A stretch of DNA of 64,000 nucleotides from positions 1-64,000 of the forward strand of contig JAKAQO010000004.1 in the NCBI GenBank assembly GCA_021822495.1, read 5' to 3'. A program made the translations under genes and the position numbers. This DNA comes from a bacterium. Lineage in GTDB: Bacteria; Elusimicrobiota; Elusimicrobia; UBA1565; UBA9628. The notes beneath the pieces were generated by a model. That model was not told the origin of the DNA. It was given only the letters and a program-made list of their open reading frames with translations, and searched no databases. This document shows, one piece after another, positions 42,353 through 50,442 of this stretch; positions within the stretch are counted from its first letter, which is position 1; every line of letters starts with the position of its first letter.

Positions 42353-44094
42353 CAGTAACTGTATCGGATAAGAATCGGCGTGGGGTGCTCGGCGCCAGGC
42401 CCGGCCAAAATCAGAACCTGGCGCTTTCCTGATGGAACAATTCCTAAAATCGTCTGATGCGCCGGATAACGCGCCTTAAGAAGCATCTGACTTCCCTGAC
42501 GCTTAAAAACGAGAAGCTCGCGCGCCTTCGAATCAAAAGCCCAAAGCTGACCTTGAACCCAGGCCATCGCCGTAACAGCCATGCCGGAACCCAGTGAGAA
42601 AGCCTGGATTTGGGTCGGGTCCGAACCGTGACGATAAAGAAGACCATTGACGGCGTCATAAGACCAAAGAGATTTTCCGTTAAAAGCCAGGGCCGTCGGC
42701 GCCGGACCCGGAGTGGGATAACTCTCGGACACAACCGCAGGGTCTGTCGGTGAATGCTCGATGAGGCGAGCCTGCGCCGCGTCCAGGGACCATAAGTTTC
42801 CTTTCGCGAAGGTCAGGGAAGAAGGATGATAGGGTTTACTCGCCAAAACCTTGGCCGTACGCGTAATCACATCCGCCTTTTGGGGAGAGAAAGATTTTAA
42901 ATCGCCGTCCCAATCGGAAGCCCAAAGCAAAGTCCCGTCAAAAGCCAGGCCCGTGGGGCTGGAAAGAGAAACCGGTTGAACCGAAAGAGCGCGAAAATGA
43001 AAGCGGCTTAAATAATTCCAAACTTGGTATCCCCCGGCTCCCAAGGAAGCGCACGCAATTAAAGAAAACCAAAATCCCTTGCGCTTCATCATTTTAAAAG
43101 CCAGGCTCGGTTTTTCTACTTTTTCCGAGACTCGCTTCATAAAGGAAGAAAGTTTGGCCGTCGCTTCCGCCGACTCCCGAACGCTTTCATTCATCGCCTC
43201 GGTAAAGCGCAAATGTTCCGCTTCTTTTTTCTCAAGGTCGGCATGCCAGTTTTCCCTTTCTTTTCTCAAATTTTCTTCCCAGGAGGAAAGTTCCGCCCTT
43301 TGATTTTGCCAGGCCGATCGCTCGCGGTCCCACAATTCCCGCCACTCCGCTCTTTCCTGCTCCCAAATCTTGGAGAGTTCTTCCAAATGTTTTTCTAAAT
43401 CCGAAACCTTTTTGAGAGCCTGGGCTTTATCTTTTTCCGCCTCCCCGAGGCGATGTCTTTCCTCTAAAAGCTCGGCCAAGGTTTTTTCAAGAGCCGTCTT
43501 CGCCTCTCTAAGGCTTTGAGACGATTTTGAAAGCTCGCTGGACATCGTGGATGATTCTTTCTGAGTTCGTCCGGTCAAAGCCTGCATCTCGCGCAGGCTT
43601 TGGAGATATTCTTCTTCTTTTTTTTGCCACATCTCCTCTTGGCGTTCAATAATTTTTTGCTGTTCGGACAATCTCTCCCGAGTTTGAGCCAAAAGAGACT
43701 TAAGCTTTTCTTTCTCGATGGCGTGGCTTTTGCGCTCTTCCTCGATGCTCTTTAGAGCCGCTTCTATTTTTCCCTCGGCTTCAAGCCCACCGCTTAAAAT
43801 GGCCGCCTCTTGCCCTGACAATTCGCTCTTGAGGTTTTGAATTTCGCCTTTCAAAATCGCTTCTCGCTGTCTTGATTCTTCCAGGGCTTTATATCTCGAA
43901 CTCAAAAGCTCGGAGAGCTCTTCTGCCTCTCTACGGCTTTTTTGTCGAACCAAAGACAAAGCGTCCCAGGCAACTTGGGAAGGAAATGCGTGGGCTTCTC
44001 CAGATAAGGGAATTAGAAATTCAGAGGAAGAAGATTCCGCTTTCCGCCACAAATCCTCAAGATTTTCCTCAAACCCAAAAGGCTCTTCCGGCAT
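42352..44094 (-). CDS. Membrane-anchored coiled-coil protein with beta-propeller-like C-terminus
   Basis: A 580-residue protein. Residues about 55-310 form a long Glu/Arg/Lys-rich coiled coil. One transmembrane helix follows (about 337-356, FWFSLIACASLGAGGYQVW). The C-terminal 210 residues have repeating blades such as PTGLAFDGTLLWASDWD, PTALAFNGKSLWSYDA and AMAWVQGQLWAFDSKA, as in beta-propellers. The N-terminus is presumably cytoplasmic and the propeller periplasmic. TACACT 6 bases before the ATG and no SD suggest a leaderless message. The function is unknown. Confidence 0.75.
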   Translation of the reverse strand: MPEEPFGFEENLEDLWRKAESSSSEFLIPLSGEAHAFPSQVAWDALSLVRQKSRREAEELSELLSSRYKALEESRQREAILKGEIQNLKSELSGQEAAILSGGLEAEGKIEAALKSIEEERKSHAIEKEKLKSLLAQTRERLSEQQKIIERQEEMWQKKEEEYLQSLREMQALTGRTQKESSTMSSELSKSSQSLREAKTALEKTLAELLEERHRLGEAEKDKAQALKKVSDLEKHLEELSKIWEQERAEWRELWDRERSAWQNQRAELSSWEENLRKERENWHADLEKKEAEHLRFTEAMNESVRESAEATAKLSSFMKRVSEKVEKPSLAFKMMKRKGFWFSLIACASLGAGGYQVWNYLSRFHFRALSVQPVSLSSPTGLAFDGTLLWASDWDGDLKSFSPQKADVITRTAKVLASKPYHPSSLTFAKGNLWSLDAAQARLIEHSPTDPAVVSESYPTPGPAPTALAFNGKSLWSYDAVNGLLYRHGSDPTQIQAFSLGSGMAVTAMAWVQGQLWAFDSKARELLVFKRQGSQMLLKARYPAHQTILGIVPSGKRQVLILAGPGAEHPTPILIRYSY

Positions 44095-44155
44095 ACCCTT
44101 AGTGTAAGGCCCGGCCGCGAAAAAATCAATATCGGAATTGTTACGGACAAGACCG

Positions 44156-44176
44156 AAAAGGGGACTGTCCCCTTTT
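44156..44176 (-). terminator. Palindromic terminator, same family as 42264-42284
   Basis: AAAAGGGGA (44156-44164) and TCCCCTTTT (44168-44176) pair around a 3-base loop, directly after the stop of the minus-strand TPR gene and followed in that direction by TTTTCGG. The core is the same as at 42264-42284, so the two copies lie on either side of the coiled-coil gene. Confidence 0.7.
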
Positions 44177-45153
44177 TATGTAAAGAGTTCCAGGTGAGCG
44201 GTGAGACCGGATTTAAGAGAGAGATTAACGGCCTTTTGAAACAAAGCCTCCGCTCGGGTTGTTTCTCCGCCGGCGTGCAAAACCTGGGCCAAGGACATTT
44301 GAGCGAGAACCAGACCCCGGTTTTCCTTGGCGCGCCCAAACAAAGCCAAGGCCCTGCTTAAAAAGCCGCGCGCCGCTTTTAAATCTCCCTTCTGCATATT
44401 GACACGCGCAAGACCCCACTCCACATACCCCAAATCGGCGGCATCCCCCAGTTTTTGGTAAAGGAAACGCGATTTTATGTAGAGTTCTCCGGCCTCAAGA
44501 TAAAGCCCTTTTTGCCTGAGCGCATTTCCAAGACCGCAATAGGCGTAGGCCTTCGCGAATAAATCCGCGCTTTGAGACAATAAATTTTTGGCCTTTCGGT
44601 AATATTTTTCGGAATCCGAAAGCTTTCCCTGAATGCGACACACTCCGCCAAGCCCGAGTAAAGCGTAAATTTGCCCGTCTCCATCCCGCGCTTTTTTCGC
44701 AAACTCAAAAGACTGGTGATAGGCTTTTTCCGACTCCGAGAGTCTCCCGGAGAATCTTAACGCGCCCCCCATCGCCCACTGAATGAACCCGCAGGCCTGA
44801 AAGTCCTTATCGGCCAAGCGCCGTTTAAAAAAACCGTTCAGACGCAACAGGCTTTCTCTATATTTTCCATCCGCGCGGTCAATTAAAACCTCTTCCAGAT
44901 CGACGGATTCTTTTTCTTCATTCCGACCGGAACGCTTCATTTCCAGTCGCGCATTTTGAATATATCGGCGAGCCTTGGAGATATCTCCCAAACTTCGGGC
45001 AATGGAGGCTAAGGACAAAAAGGCGTCAAAACGCAAAGACGGCTCTGAACTGAGTTTGACCGCGCTTAAATAAGCCGGCAATGCCTTTGAGAAAAGCCCC
45101 TGGGCGCGAAATTTTTCCGCCTTCGCAAAAATTTTTAAGGAATCATCGGTCAC
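44176..45153 (-). CDS. Cytoplasmic TPR-repeat protein
   Basis: A 325-residue protein without signal peptide. Seven or so TPR-like units run from about residue 5 to 315, for example GQIYALLGLGGVCRIQGKLS, AYAYCGLGNALRQKGLY and GLVLAQMSLAQVLHAGGE, similar to MalT/kinesin-light-chain TPRs. It probably mediates protein contacts. GTG 45153 lies 6 bases after TATAAT (minus strand, 45165-45160), without SD. It is divergent from the peptidase gene, with only 52 bases between the two starts. Confidence 0.8.
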   Translation of the reverse strand: MTDDSLKIFAKAEKFRAQGLFSKALPAYLSAVKLSSEPSLRFDAFLSLASIARSLGDISKARRYIQNARLEMKRSGRNEEKESVDLEEVLIDRADGKYRESLLRLNGFFKRRLADKDFQACGFIQWAMGGALRFSGRLSESEKAYHQSFEFAKKARDGDGQIYALLGLGGVCRIQGKLSDSEKYYRKAKNLLSQSADLFAKAYAYCGLGNALRQKGLYLEAGELYIKSRFLYQKLGDAADLGYVEWGLARVNMQKGDLKAARGFLSRALALFGRAKENRGLVLAQMSLAQVLHAGGETTRAEALFQKAVNLSLKSGLTAHLELFT

Positions 45154-45205
45154 CTTTTCATTATATCTTTCCAGAAGCCTTAAAAATTGTTGTTATGATA
45201 TAGGT

Positions 45206-46060
45206 GTGAACAAAAAGCTAGCCCCGTTTTTGATTCTTCTCCTCCCTTTTCTCGGCTTTGAGCCGCTCAACGAACCTCCGCAATGGCATGAGGATTTGAC
45301 CTTTCACTATAAAATTCTTCATCAAGACACCTGGCTCCCTATGGGGTTTACGCTTAAACTCGAAAACATCCACAGCCGGATGCGCATGGATCTCGCCTGG
45401 TGCTGGCCGCCGGTCTCATCCGGGACCCGGATCCCGCTTTATCTCTACCGAAATCAAATACTCTATACCCACGGACGCTTTCATCCTCCTGCTTGGAGCG
45501 TGGGACTGGCGATTCCAGAAGTTCGCTCTATCTTGACCTTCAGCCAAAAACCCATGGCGAACCTCTATCAGATCATCGCCCATGAGACGACCCACGTGAT
45601 TTTCGTCTCTTATTGGCTGAGGAAAAACCAAAACTATCCGCCGTATTGGTTGAACGAAGGTCTTGCGATGGTCGAACAGACCTCTCAAGAACATTCAAAG
45701 GATTGCTATTGGTATCAACAAATTTCCTATCTGGCGGGGCAGAATCTTTTTCCGCTTAAAACCCTGATGCGGCTTGAGCCCATGAAAATGAGCAATGTCC
45801 AATCCATCCAACTGTGGTATATGGAATCTTATTCCTTGATTTATTTCTTGCTCAGAAAACACTCTAATTTTTATTTTAAGACTTTCGTCTCCTATCTCAG
45901 AGACGGGCGATCTTTCAAAACGGCGCTATGGGCGGGATATCGCTACACCCCGCAACAGCTTGAGCGGGCATGGTTTAGGTTTTTAAATGTCCAAAGCCGC
46001 CAAAAGACCTTCGGCCCCATCTCCAAAGTCGGATTCTTTCATGATTTAGGCCCTTCTTAA
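45206..46060 (+). CDS. Exported gluzincin-type metallopeptidase (peptidase MA-like)
   Basis: A 284-residue protein. A signal peptide or anchor (about 1-18) precedes a zincin domain: HETTH (IIAHETTHVIF, near 132) supplies two zinc ligands and the catalytic Glu, and WLNEGLAMVEQ the third ligand. This matches the peptidase MA/gluzincin group. GTG 45206 lies 6 bases after TATGAT (45194-45199), no SD. Its TAA and the stop of the convergent peroxidase gene share TTAA (46057-46060). Confidence 0.75.
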   Translation: MNKKLAPFLILLLPFLGFEPLNEPPQWHEDLTFHYKILHQDTWLPMGFTLKLENIHSRMRMDLAWCWPPVSSGTRIPLYLYRNQILYTHGRFHPPAWSVGLAIPEVRSILTFSQKPMANLYQIIAHETTHVIFVSYWLRKNQNYPPYWLNEGLAMVEQTSQEHSKDCYWYQQISYLAGQNLFPLKTLMRLEPMKMSNVQSIQLWYMESYSLIYFLLRKHSNFYFKTFVSYLRDGRSFKTALWAGYRYTPQQLERAWFRFLNVQSRQKTFGPISKVGFFHDLGPS

Positions 46061-47106
46061 CGCGGGAATTCTTTTGGAATCTTGACGCGCACGGGTTTTC
46101 CGTTAAGGGCTATTAAAAACGCGACCAAATCTTTTTTCTGCTGAGCATTGAGGCCCAGGGGATGAATTTCTTTATCCAGATAGGGGTTGGGGTTTCCGCC
46201 CTTATTGTAAAAATCAACCACCGCCTCCAAAGTTTTTTCTGATCCATCGTGCATGTAGGGGTGGGTGTATAAAAGCCCGCGAAGGCCCGGGGTTTTAAAA
46301 CGCCCTTGATCGCCTTCTTTTTTGGTGATGAGGTATCGTCCGAGATCGGGCTTTTTCGCGTTCATTCCCACGCCCAAATTGTGAAACTGAGAATCCGAGA
46401 AATTAACTCCTGAATGGCAAACATCGCAATGAGCCCGCCCAAAAAAGAGATTCATCCCTCTTTGGGCCGAGGGAGACAAAGCTTTCTTATTTCCCGCGAT
46501 AAACTGGTCATAATCGGAATCGCCGGAGAGAATCGTCCGCTCAAAGCTCGCGATCGCCTGGACAATTTTGTCAGCCGTCACCTGGGTGGAACCAAAAGCC
46601 TTCTTAAACAGCTTTTGATAGCCCTTAATCTTCCCGATTTTTTCTTCTACTCCTTTTAACGAAAAACCCATCTCAACGGGATTTTGAATCGGGCCCTTGG
46701 CCTGCTCTTCAAGGCTTGGCGCGCGCCCGTCCCAAAATTGAAGCTCGTTATAGGTCGCGTTAAAAACCGGCGGAGCGCTGCGCGTGCCTTTGAGGCCATG
46801 AATTCCGGTCGAAACCGGGCTCTGATCCGTCCAACCCTTGGCCGGATCATGACAGGTCGCGCAGCTGATGGTATTATTCTTTGAAAGCCGCTTATCGAAA
46901 TAAAGAAGCCGTCCCAATTCGACTTTTTCATTGGTGATTGGGTTATTGGCGGGAACATTGGGTTTCGTCAGCCCCAGTGGAACGGAGTAAGGATAAACCG
47001 GCCCCGTGCTCGTGTCATCTCCCCAATCATCGGCCCAAAGCGTAGCGAAAGCTGAAACAATCGTTAAAAGCGCAAGAAGAATCGTCCCACTATTTTTTTT
47101 CATCAT
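46057..47106 (-). CDS. Dihaem cytochrome c peroxidase (MauG/CcpA family)
   Basis: A 349-residue periplasmic enzyme. Signal peptide about 1-25. Two haem sites are seen: SCATCH (Cys82, Cys85, His86) and HCDVCH (near 226). LGRLLYFDKRLSKNNTISC and PGLRGLLYTHPYMHDGS are family hallmarks. It reduces hydrogen peroxide with electrons from c-type cytochromes. GGGGGGAC before ATG 47106 supports this start. Third gene of a Fur/PerR-Dps-peroxidase operon. Confidence 0.92.
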   Translation of the reverse strand: MMKKNSGTILLALLTIVSAFATLWADDWGDDTSTGPVYPYSVPLGLTKPNVPANNPITNEKVELGRLLYFDKRLSKNNTISCATCHDPAKGWTDQSPVSTGIHGLKGTRSAPPVFNATYNELQFWDGRAPSLEEQAKGPIQNPVEMGFSLKGVEEKIGKIKGYQKLFKKAFGSTQVTADKIVQAIASFERTILSGDSDYDQFIAGNKKALSPSAQRGMNLFFGRAHCDVCHSGVNFSDSQFHNLGVGMNAKKPDLGRYLITKKEGDQGRFKTPGLRGLLYTHPYMHDGSEKTLEAVVDFYNKGGNPNPYLDKEIHPLGLNAQQKKDLVAFLIALNGKPVRVKIPKEFPR

Positions 47107-47125
47107 GTCCCCCCATTTTAAAATA

Positions 47126-47596
47126 TCACGATAAGAAAGATCGAAGCATCCAGGCCATTTTTTCATGCTCTTCCAAGACTCCGGTCAGGAAATCGTTGGT
47201 CCCCATATCGCCTTCCAATTCGCAAACCTTAAGATATTTTCTCAAATCCTGAATCAAGGTTTCATGGTCGGATAAAAGTTCTTGAAGCATTTCCTCAGAC
47301 TTTAAATTCTTCTTGACCGAATCCTTAACAGAAGAAGCGGCCAAAAACTCAGACAAAGCTCCCAAAGCCCGCTCGTCCAATGCGCGCACCCGTTCTGCCA
47401 CCTCATCAATGATTCCGTCCAAGGTCTCATATTGAGTCTCGAAAAATTTATGCAGATCGTTAAAATGCGGGCCGGCCACGTTCCAGTGGAAATTCCGCGT
47501 TTTAGTGTAGAGAACGTATTCGCCGGACAAAACCCGGTTTAGAATTTCCGAGACGGCTTTCCGGCTTTTGTCCTCAAGTCCAATATTAATTTTCAT
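47126..47596 (-). CDS. dps: Dps-like ferritin
   Basis: A 156-residue four-helix-bundle protein. The ferroxidase and DNA-protection signature is clear: YTKTRNFHWNVAGPHFNDLHKFFETQYETL and DEVAERVRALDERALG. It stores iron using peroxide and shields DNA. GGGGGA precedes the ATG. It lies 30 bases after the Fur-family gene and 20 bases before the peroxidase start. Confidence 0.93.
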   Translation of the reverse strand: MKINIGLEDKSRKAVSEILNRVLSGEYVLYTKTRNFHWNVAGPHFNDLHKFFETQYETLDGIIDEVAERVRALDERALGALSEFLAASSVKDSVKKNLKSEEMLQELLSDHETLIQDLRKYLKVCELEGDMGTNDFLTGVLEEHEKMAWMLRSFLS

Positions 47597-47625
47597 AATT
47601 TTCCCCCATTACATTAATACAACTT

Positions 47626-48093
47626 CTAATTTTTCTTTGCGGCGCAAGCGCGACAAAGCCCCGAAATCCGAATATCATACTCCTCGGCTAAAAAACCATT
47701 TGGTAAATGAGAAGGCGCGCGAACGTTTGCCCAGCGCTCATCTCTCCAGTCTTCCATCCTCCCGCAAATCCGGCAAACCAAATGTTGATGGGCCTCCATA
47801 TTGGCGTCTAACCGCAAAGGCCCGTCTTCAGACGCCACGCGGCGAATGAGACCGGATGCGATTAAATCCTCAACGATACGGTAAACCGTTGGAAGCGGCA
47901 AGGACGGCCAATCTTTTTTAAGCCTTTGGTGAACCTCCTCAACGCGAGGATGACCCAAATCTTCAGCCAGGGCCTTAAAGACCGCACGGCGTTGAGCAGT
48001 CAGGCGAATTTTTCGCTTTCGACAATCTTCATCAAAACGCGCCAACCATTCTTCAACCACGCGAGCGGGCCTCATTTTGGAAACTAATCTCAT
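47626..48093 (-). CDS. Fur-family metalloregulator, probably PerR-like
   Basis: A 155-residue repressor. The winged helix (about 25-90) contains LTAQRRAVFKAL and LPTVYRIVEDLIASGLIRR. The dimer domain has AHQHLVCRIC (Cys107, Cys110) and GLCRAC (Cys147, Cys150), a structural zinc site as in PerR. Its operon partners Dps and cytochrome c peroxidase are peroxide-defence proteins, which favours a PerR role over iron uptake control. ATG 48093 lies 7 bases after the -10, so the message is probably leaderless; ATG 48075 is the alternative. The upstream frame from 48129 would begin inside the -35 hexamer. Confidence 0.88.
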   Translation of the reverse strand: MRLVSKMRPARVVEEWLARFDEDCRKRKIRLTAQRRAVFKALAEDLGHPRVEEVHQRLKKDWPSLPLPTVYRIVEDLIASGLIRRVASEDGPLRLDANMEAHQHLVCRICGRMEDWRDERWANVRAPSHLPNGFLAEEYDIRISGLCRACAAKKN

Positions 48094-48129
48094 ATGATAA
48101 ATATTAACATATAAGACTAGTTCTGTCAA
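48092..48129 (-). promoter_or_regulatory. Promoter and Fur/PerR-box-like palindrome
   Basis: On the minus strand TTGACA (48129-48124), a 17-base spacer and TAATAT (48106-48101) make a near-perfect promoter. A 21-base near-palindrome, ATATGTTAATATTTATCATAT (written 5' to 3' in two halves ATATGTTAAT / ATTTATCATAT; 48112-48092), covers the -10 and start site. Its size and AT-rich symmetry resemble Fur/PerR boxes, which suggests autoregulation. Confidence 0.75.
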
Positions 48130-48169
48130 GAGTAAAAACGGATATTTACGATCGCAAAAATGAGTCTTT

Positions 48170-48200
48170 ACTTTATGAATAACTTTATGTAAACTTTATG
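48170..48200 (+). promoter_or_regulatory. Three direct repeats ahead of fic
   Basis: ACTTTATG occurs at 48170-48177, 48182-48189 and 48193-48200, with start-to-start spacing of 12 and 11 bases, about one helical turn. The last copy ends 4 bases before the fic ATG. Such phased repeats suit cooperative binding of a regulator, possibly the C-terminal winged-helix of the Fic protein itself. Confidence 0.6.
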
Positions 48201-48204
48201 AACG

Positions 48205-49203
48205 ATGTATACTCCGAGGTTTCACCCCTCCCCGCGCGTTTATAAGCTCTTAGAGGAAATAGCCCGCATTAGGGAACAGCTTCGCTCATCTCTGATTAAA
48301 GTTCCCTGGGTCCCGTCTCTTGTCAAAGACGCGCTGGCTAGGGCGGCCTGGGGCTCAACGGCAATCGAAGGCTGTACCTTATCTCTTGAAGCGGTCAAAG
48401 GCCTGCTTGAGGGAAAAGACATGGAGGGATATCCGGATCGCCACATTCGGATGGCACGGAACTACTTAAACGCCCTCTCATGGATACAGAAACGAGAGAA
48501 AGAAAAGACGCTCCTTGAGAAAGACGTTCTGCGATTGCACTCGATAATTTCAAATCACGCAATCGACGAGGGCCCAATCGGAGAATACCGAAAGGTTCCA
48601 GTCCGCGCCGGACTACACGTCTGCCCGGACTGGAAGAAGGTTCCCGAATTGACTCACGCACTCCTGGCTTGGCTTAACGGGCCAGCGGCGGAACTGCCGG
48701 CGGTCTTTTCCTCTGCAATCCTGCATCTTCGCTTCGCGGAAATACACCCTTTCAGGGATGGAAACGGCCGCGTGGCGCGCGCGCTGGCGACATGGCAACT
48801 TTATCGGATGGGATTTGACACTCTTCACGTCTTCGCGCTGGATGAGGTTCTTCTTGAGAATCGAACTCTCTACATTAAAAACCTCCAGCGCGTCCAGGTT
48901 GAAGGCGCGGACATGGGCGACTGGCTTGAGTTCATGGCCGAGGCGGTTTTGGAAACGCTTGAGCGCGTCCAAGGGAGGATTCAGGCTCTCGGCAAGCTCG
49001 GAAAGAAACCTCTCTCTTTAACCCCGCGGCAAGAAACGCTCTTGAAAGTTCTTCGCGAACGCGGCGCGCTTGGCATCAGAGATATCGCCCGCAGCTTAAA
49101 AGTCACCGCGCCGGGCGCCCATTACGCCCTCAAGCCGCTTTTGAAACAGGGAATCGTCAAGAAACTCGGCTCTCACAAAACAACCCGCTACGCGCTACCC
49201 TAG
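48205..49203 (+). CDS. Fic-family protein with winged-helix C-terminus
   Basis: A 332-residue Fic enzyme. The inhibitory helix motif STAIEG (Ser51, Glu55) is N-terminal, as in class II Fic proteins. The active site HPFRDGNGRVAR (His181 onward) is intact. Residues about 265-330 form a winged-helix DNA-binding domain (TPRQETLLKVLRERGALGIRDIARSLKV). Fic proteins usually transfer AMP to target hydroxyls and are self-inhibited by the Glu. It stands at the start of an accessory patch, next to genes of unusual composition. Confidence 0.92.
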   Translation: MYTPRFHPSPRVYKLLEEIARIREQLRSSLIKVPWVPSLVKDALARAAWGSTAIEGCTLSLEAVKGLLEGKDMEGYPDRHIRMARNYLNALSWIQKREKEKTLLEKDVLRLHSIISNHAIDEGPIGEYRKVPVRAGLHVCPDWKKVPELTHALLAWLNGPAAELPAVFSSAILHLRFAEIHPFRDGNGRVARALATWQLYRMGFDTLHVFALDEVLLENRTLYIKNLQRVQVEGADMGDWLEFMAEAVLETLERVQGRIQALGKLGKKPLSLTPRQETLLKVLRERGALGIRDIARSLKVTAPGAHYALKPLLKQGIVKKLGSHKTTRYALP

Positions 49204-49337
49204 AGAAACTAAAGTTTTCCTAAAGAATTCCGTAAAGTTGGCTGATTGTTTCGAGGCGGAGCCTTTTCCCGAAAGACATTGACTTCCGAGATTTTTTTGG
49301 GAGAGGCTTCACTTGGGGGAATTGATATAATGAAGGC

Positions 49338-49706
49338 GTGACAGAATCGGTAAAATTATTTTCAGATCTGGCCTTAAATATTTCGGGGAGCATAATTTCC
49401 GCGATAATTATAATTCTATATTCTCGAAAAAATTTGGCGGAAAAATTAAACAAACTGACAAACGCGAAAAAGACCTGCGAAGATATAAGCAACAATCTTG
49501 CGGGAGCACGGATAACACTAGCCGAAGCTGGGCGAAGTTTTTCCTCAGATATATTGAACGAAGACATTCTCAGAGTTAATTTGAATGCAAAATTTTTAAA
49601 ATTCATCCAGGACATCGAAACTTCTGTCGACAGCGGGACATCCAAATTGGATAATCTTATTGGCAGTCTAAACACAATTGAACGGGCAGGAGATGACTTA
49701 AAATGA
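49338..49706 (+). CDS. Unknown small membrane-anchored coiled protein
   Basis: A 122-residue protein. One N-terminal hydrophobic helix (about 13-28, ISGSIISAIIIILY) is followed by a helical, probably coiled-coil body. GTG 49338 lies 6 bases after an extended -10 TGATATAAT (49323-49331), with no SD. The codon use is more AT-rich than the core genes. The stop overlaps the next gene by 4 bases. No family was recognised; both genes look acquired. Confidence 0.6.
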   Translation: MTESVKLFSDLALNISGSIISAIIIILYSRKNLAEKLNKLTNAKKTCEDISNNLAGARITLAEAGRSFSSDILNEDILRVNLNAKFLKFIQDIETSVDSGTSKLDNLIGSLNTIERAGDDLK

Positions 49707-50212
49707 ACGAGACAATCAAAGATGCATTAAAAGAAGAATTAATAAGAAAATTAAATGAAAAGGAAAATATACGAAAAAAATGCCTTGAACGCCTCGAATC
49801 CTATAACAAAGCTAAGAACGACTTATTTGAAGAACTTGAGTCTTTTGTTTCAAACACTCCAGCAAAAGCTACCTGGCTTAATAATGGAGTTTTTACCAAT
49901 GTCTACGAGAATCAATTTCCCTTGAAGGGCATCAGCATTTCGTTTCCTCCAGCACAGATTACATTACAACCCCAACTCGCGCCCGGTGGAGATGCTTTGG
50001 AAAATAGCTCATTTGCCCTAGCCATATTTGGGACCAAGTTACCCCCACCGTTCCAGCAGGGACTCCGCATTGTCTACAACCCTCTCTCCAATGAATGGCG
50101 GTTAGATGATCCAAATAAACGCTCAAAAGATCTCGATGGTTTTATGGCAGCGGGAGGAGAAAAAATCACGTTGGAGGATTTTAAACGCGCAATCATTAAC
50201 GTTCTAGGATGA
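49703..50212 (+). CDS. Unknown protein, partner of the gene at 49338
   Basis: A 169-residue soluble protein. Residues 1-50 are a charged coiled coil (KEELIRKLNEKENIRKKCLE). The rest is a beta-rich domain containing FPLKGISISFPPAQITLQP and GLRIVYNPLSNEWRL. Coupled by ATGA to the membrane-anchored gene, so the two probably act together. No family was recognised. AT-rich composition supports recent transfer. Confidence 0.6.
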   Translation: MNETIKDALKEELIRKLNEKENIRKKCLERLESYNKAKNDLFEELESFVSNTPAKATWLNNGVFTNVYENQFPLKGISISFPPAQITLQPQLAPGGDALENSSFALAIFGTKLPPPFQQGLRIVYNPLSNEWRLDDPNKRSKDLDGFMAAGGEKITLEDFKRAIINVLG

Positions 50213-50245
50213 CCTCATTCTGTTCATCTAACCGCGTAAACTCCC

Positions 50246-50437
50246 ATGCCTATTCTAAATTTTAAGGGAAAAGCCTTTGTTCAGAACTATCATTTGGGAG
50301 CGCCGTATCATCAGCTCATCCCCCGAAAAGACAAGGGCTTATCCGACAAGCCAAGGCTAGATGACAATCTCATCATCCACGGCGATAACCTCAAGGCCTT
50401 AAAGGCCCTTTTGCCCACTCTAATCCTATTTGACTAA
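50246..50437 (+). pseudogene. N-terminal remnant of a type III/adenine-specific DNA methyltransferase
   Basis: A 63-codon frame. Residues about 38-57 (RLDDNLIIHGDNLKALKALL) match the region just before the DPPY motif in type III (Mod) and related N6-adenine methyltransferases, which normally continue for several hundred residues. Here the frame ends in PTLILFD and a stop, and core M16 peptidase DNA begins 5 bases later on the other strand. It is a truncated leftover of a restriction-modification system, marking the right edge of the accessory patch. Confidence 0.7.
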
Positions 50438-50442
50438 ACCCT

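Noticed and set aside
48170-48200. CRISPR array or plasmid iterons
   Set aside because: Repeats are only 8 bases with 3-4 base gaps and no spacers, Cas or Rep genes; an operator is more likely.
50246-50437. Independent small protein
   Set aside because: The sequence is recognisably the start of a methyltransferase that should run several hundred residues further.
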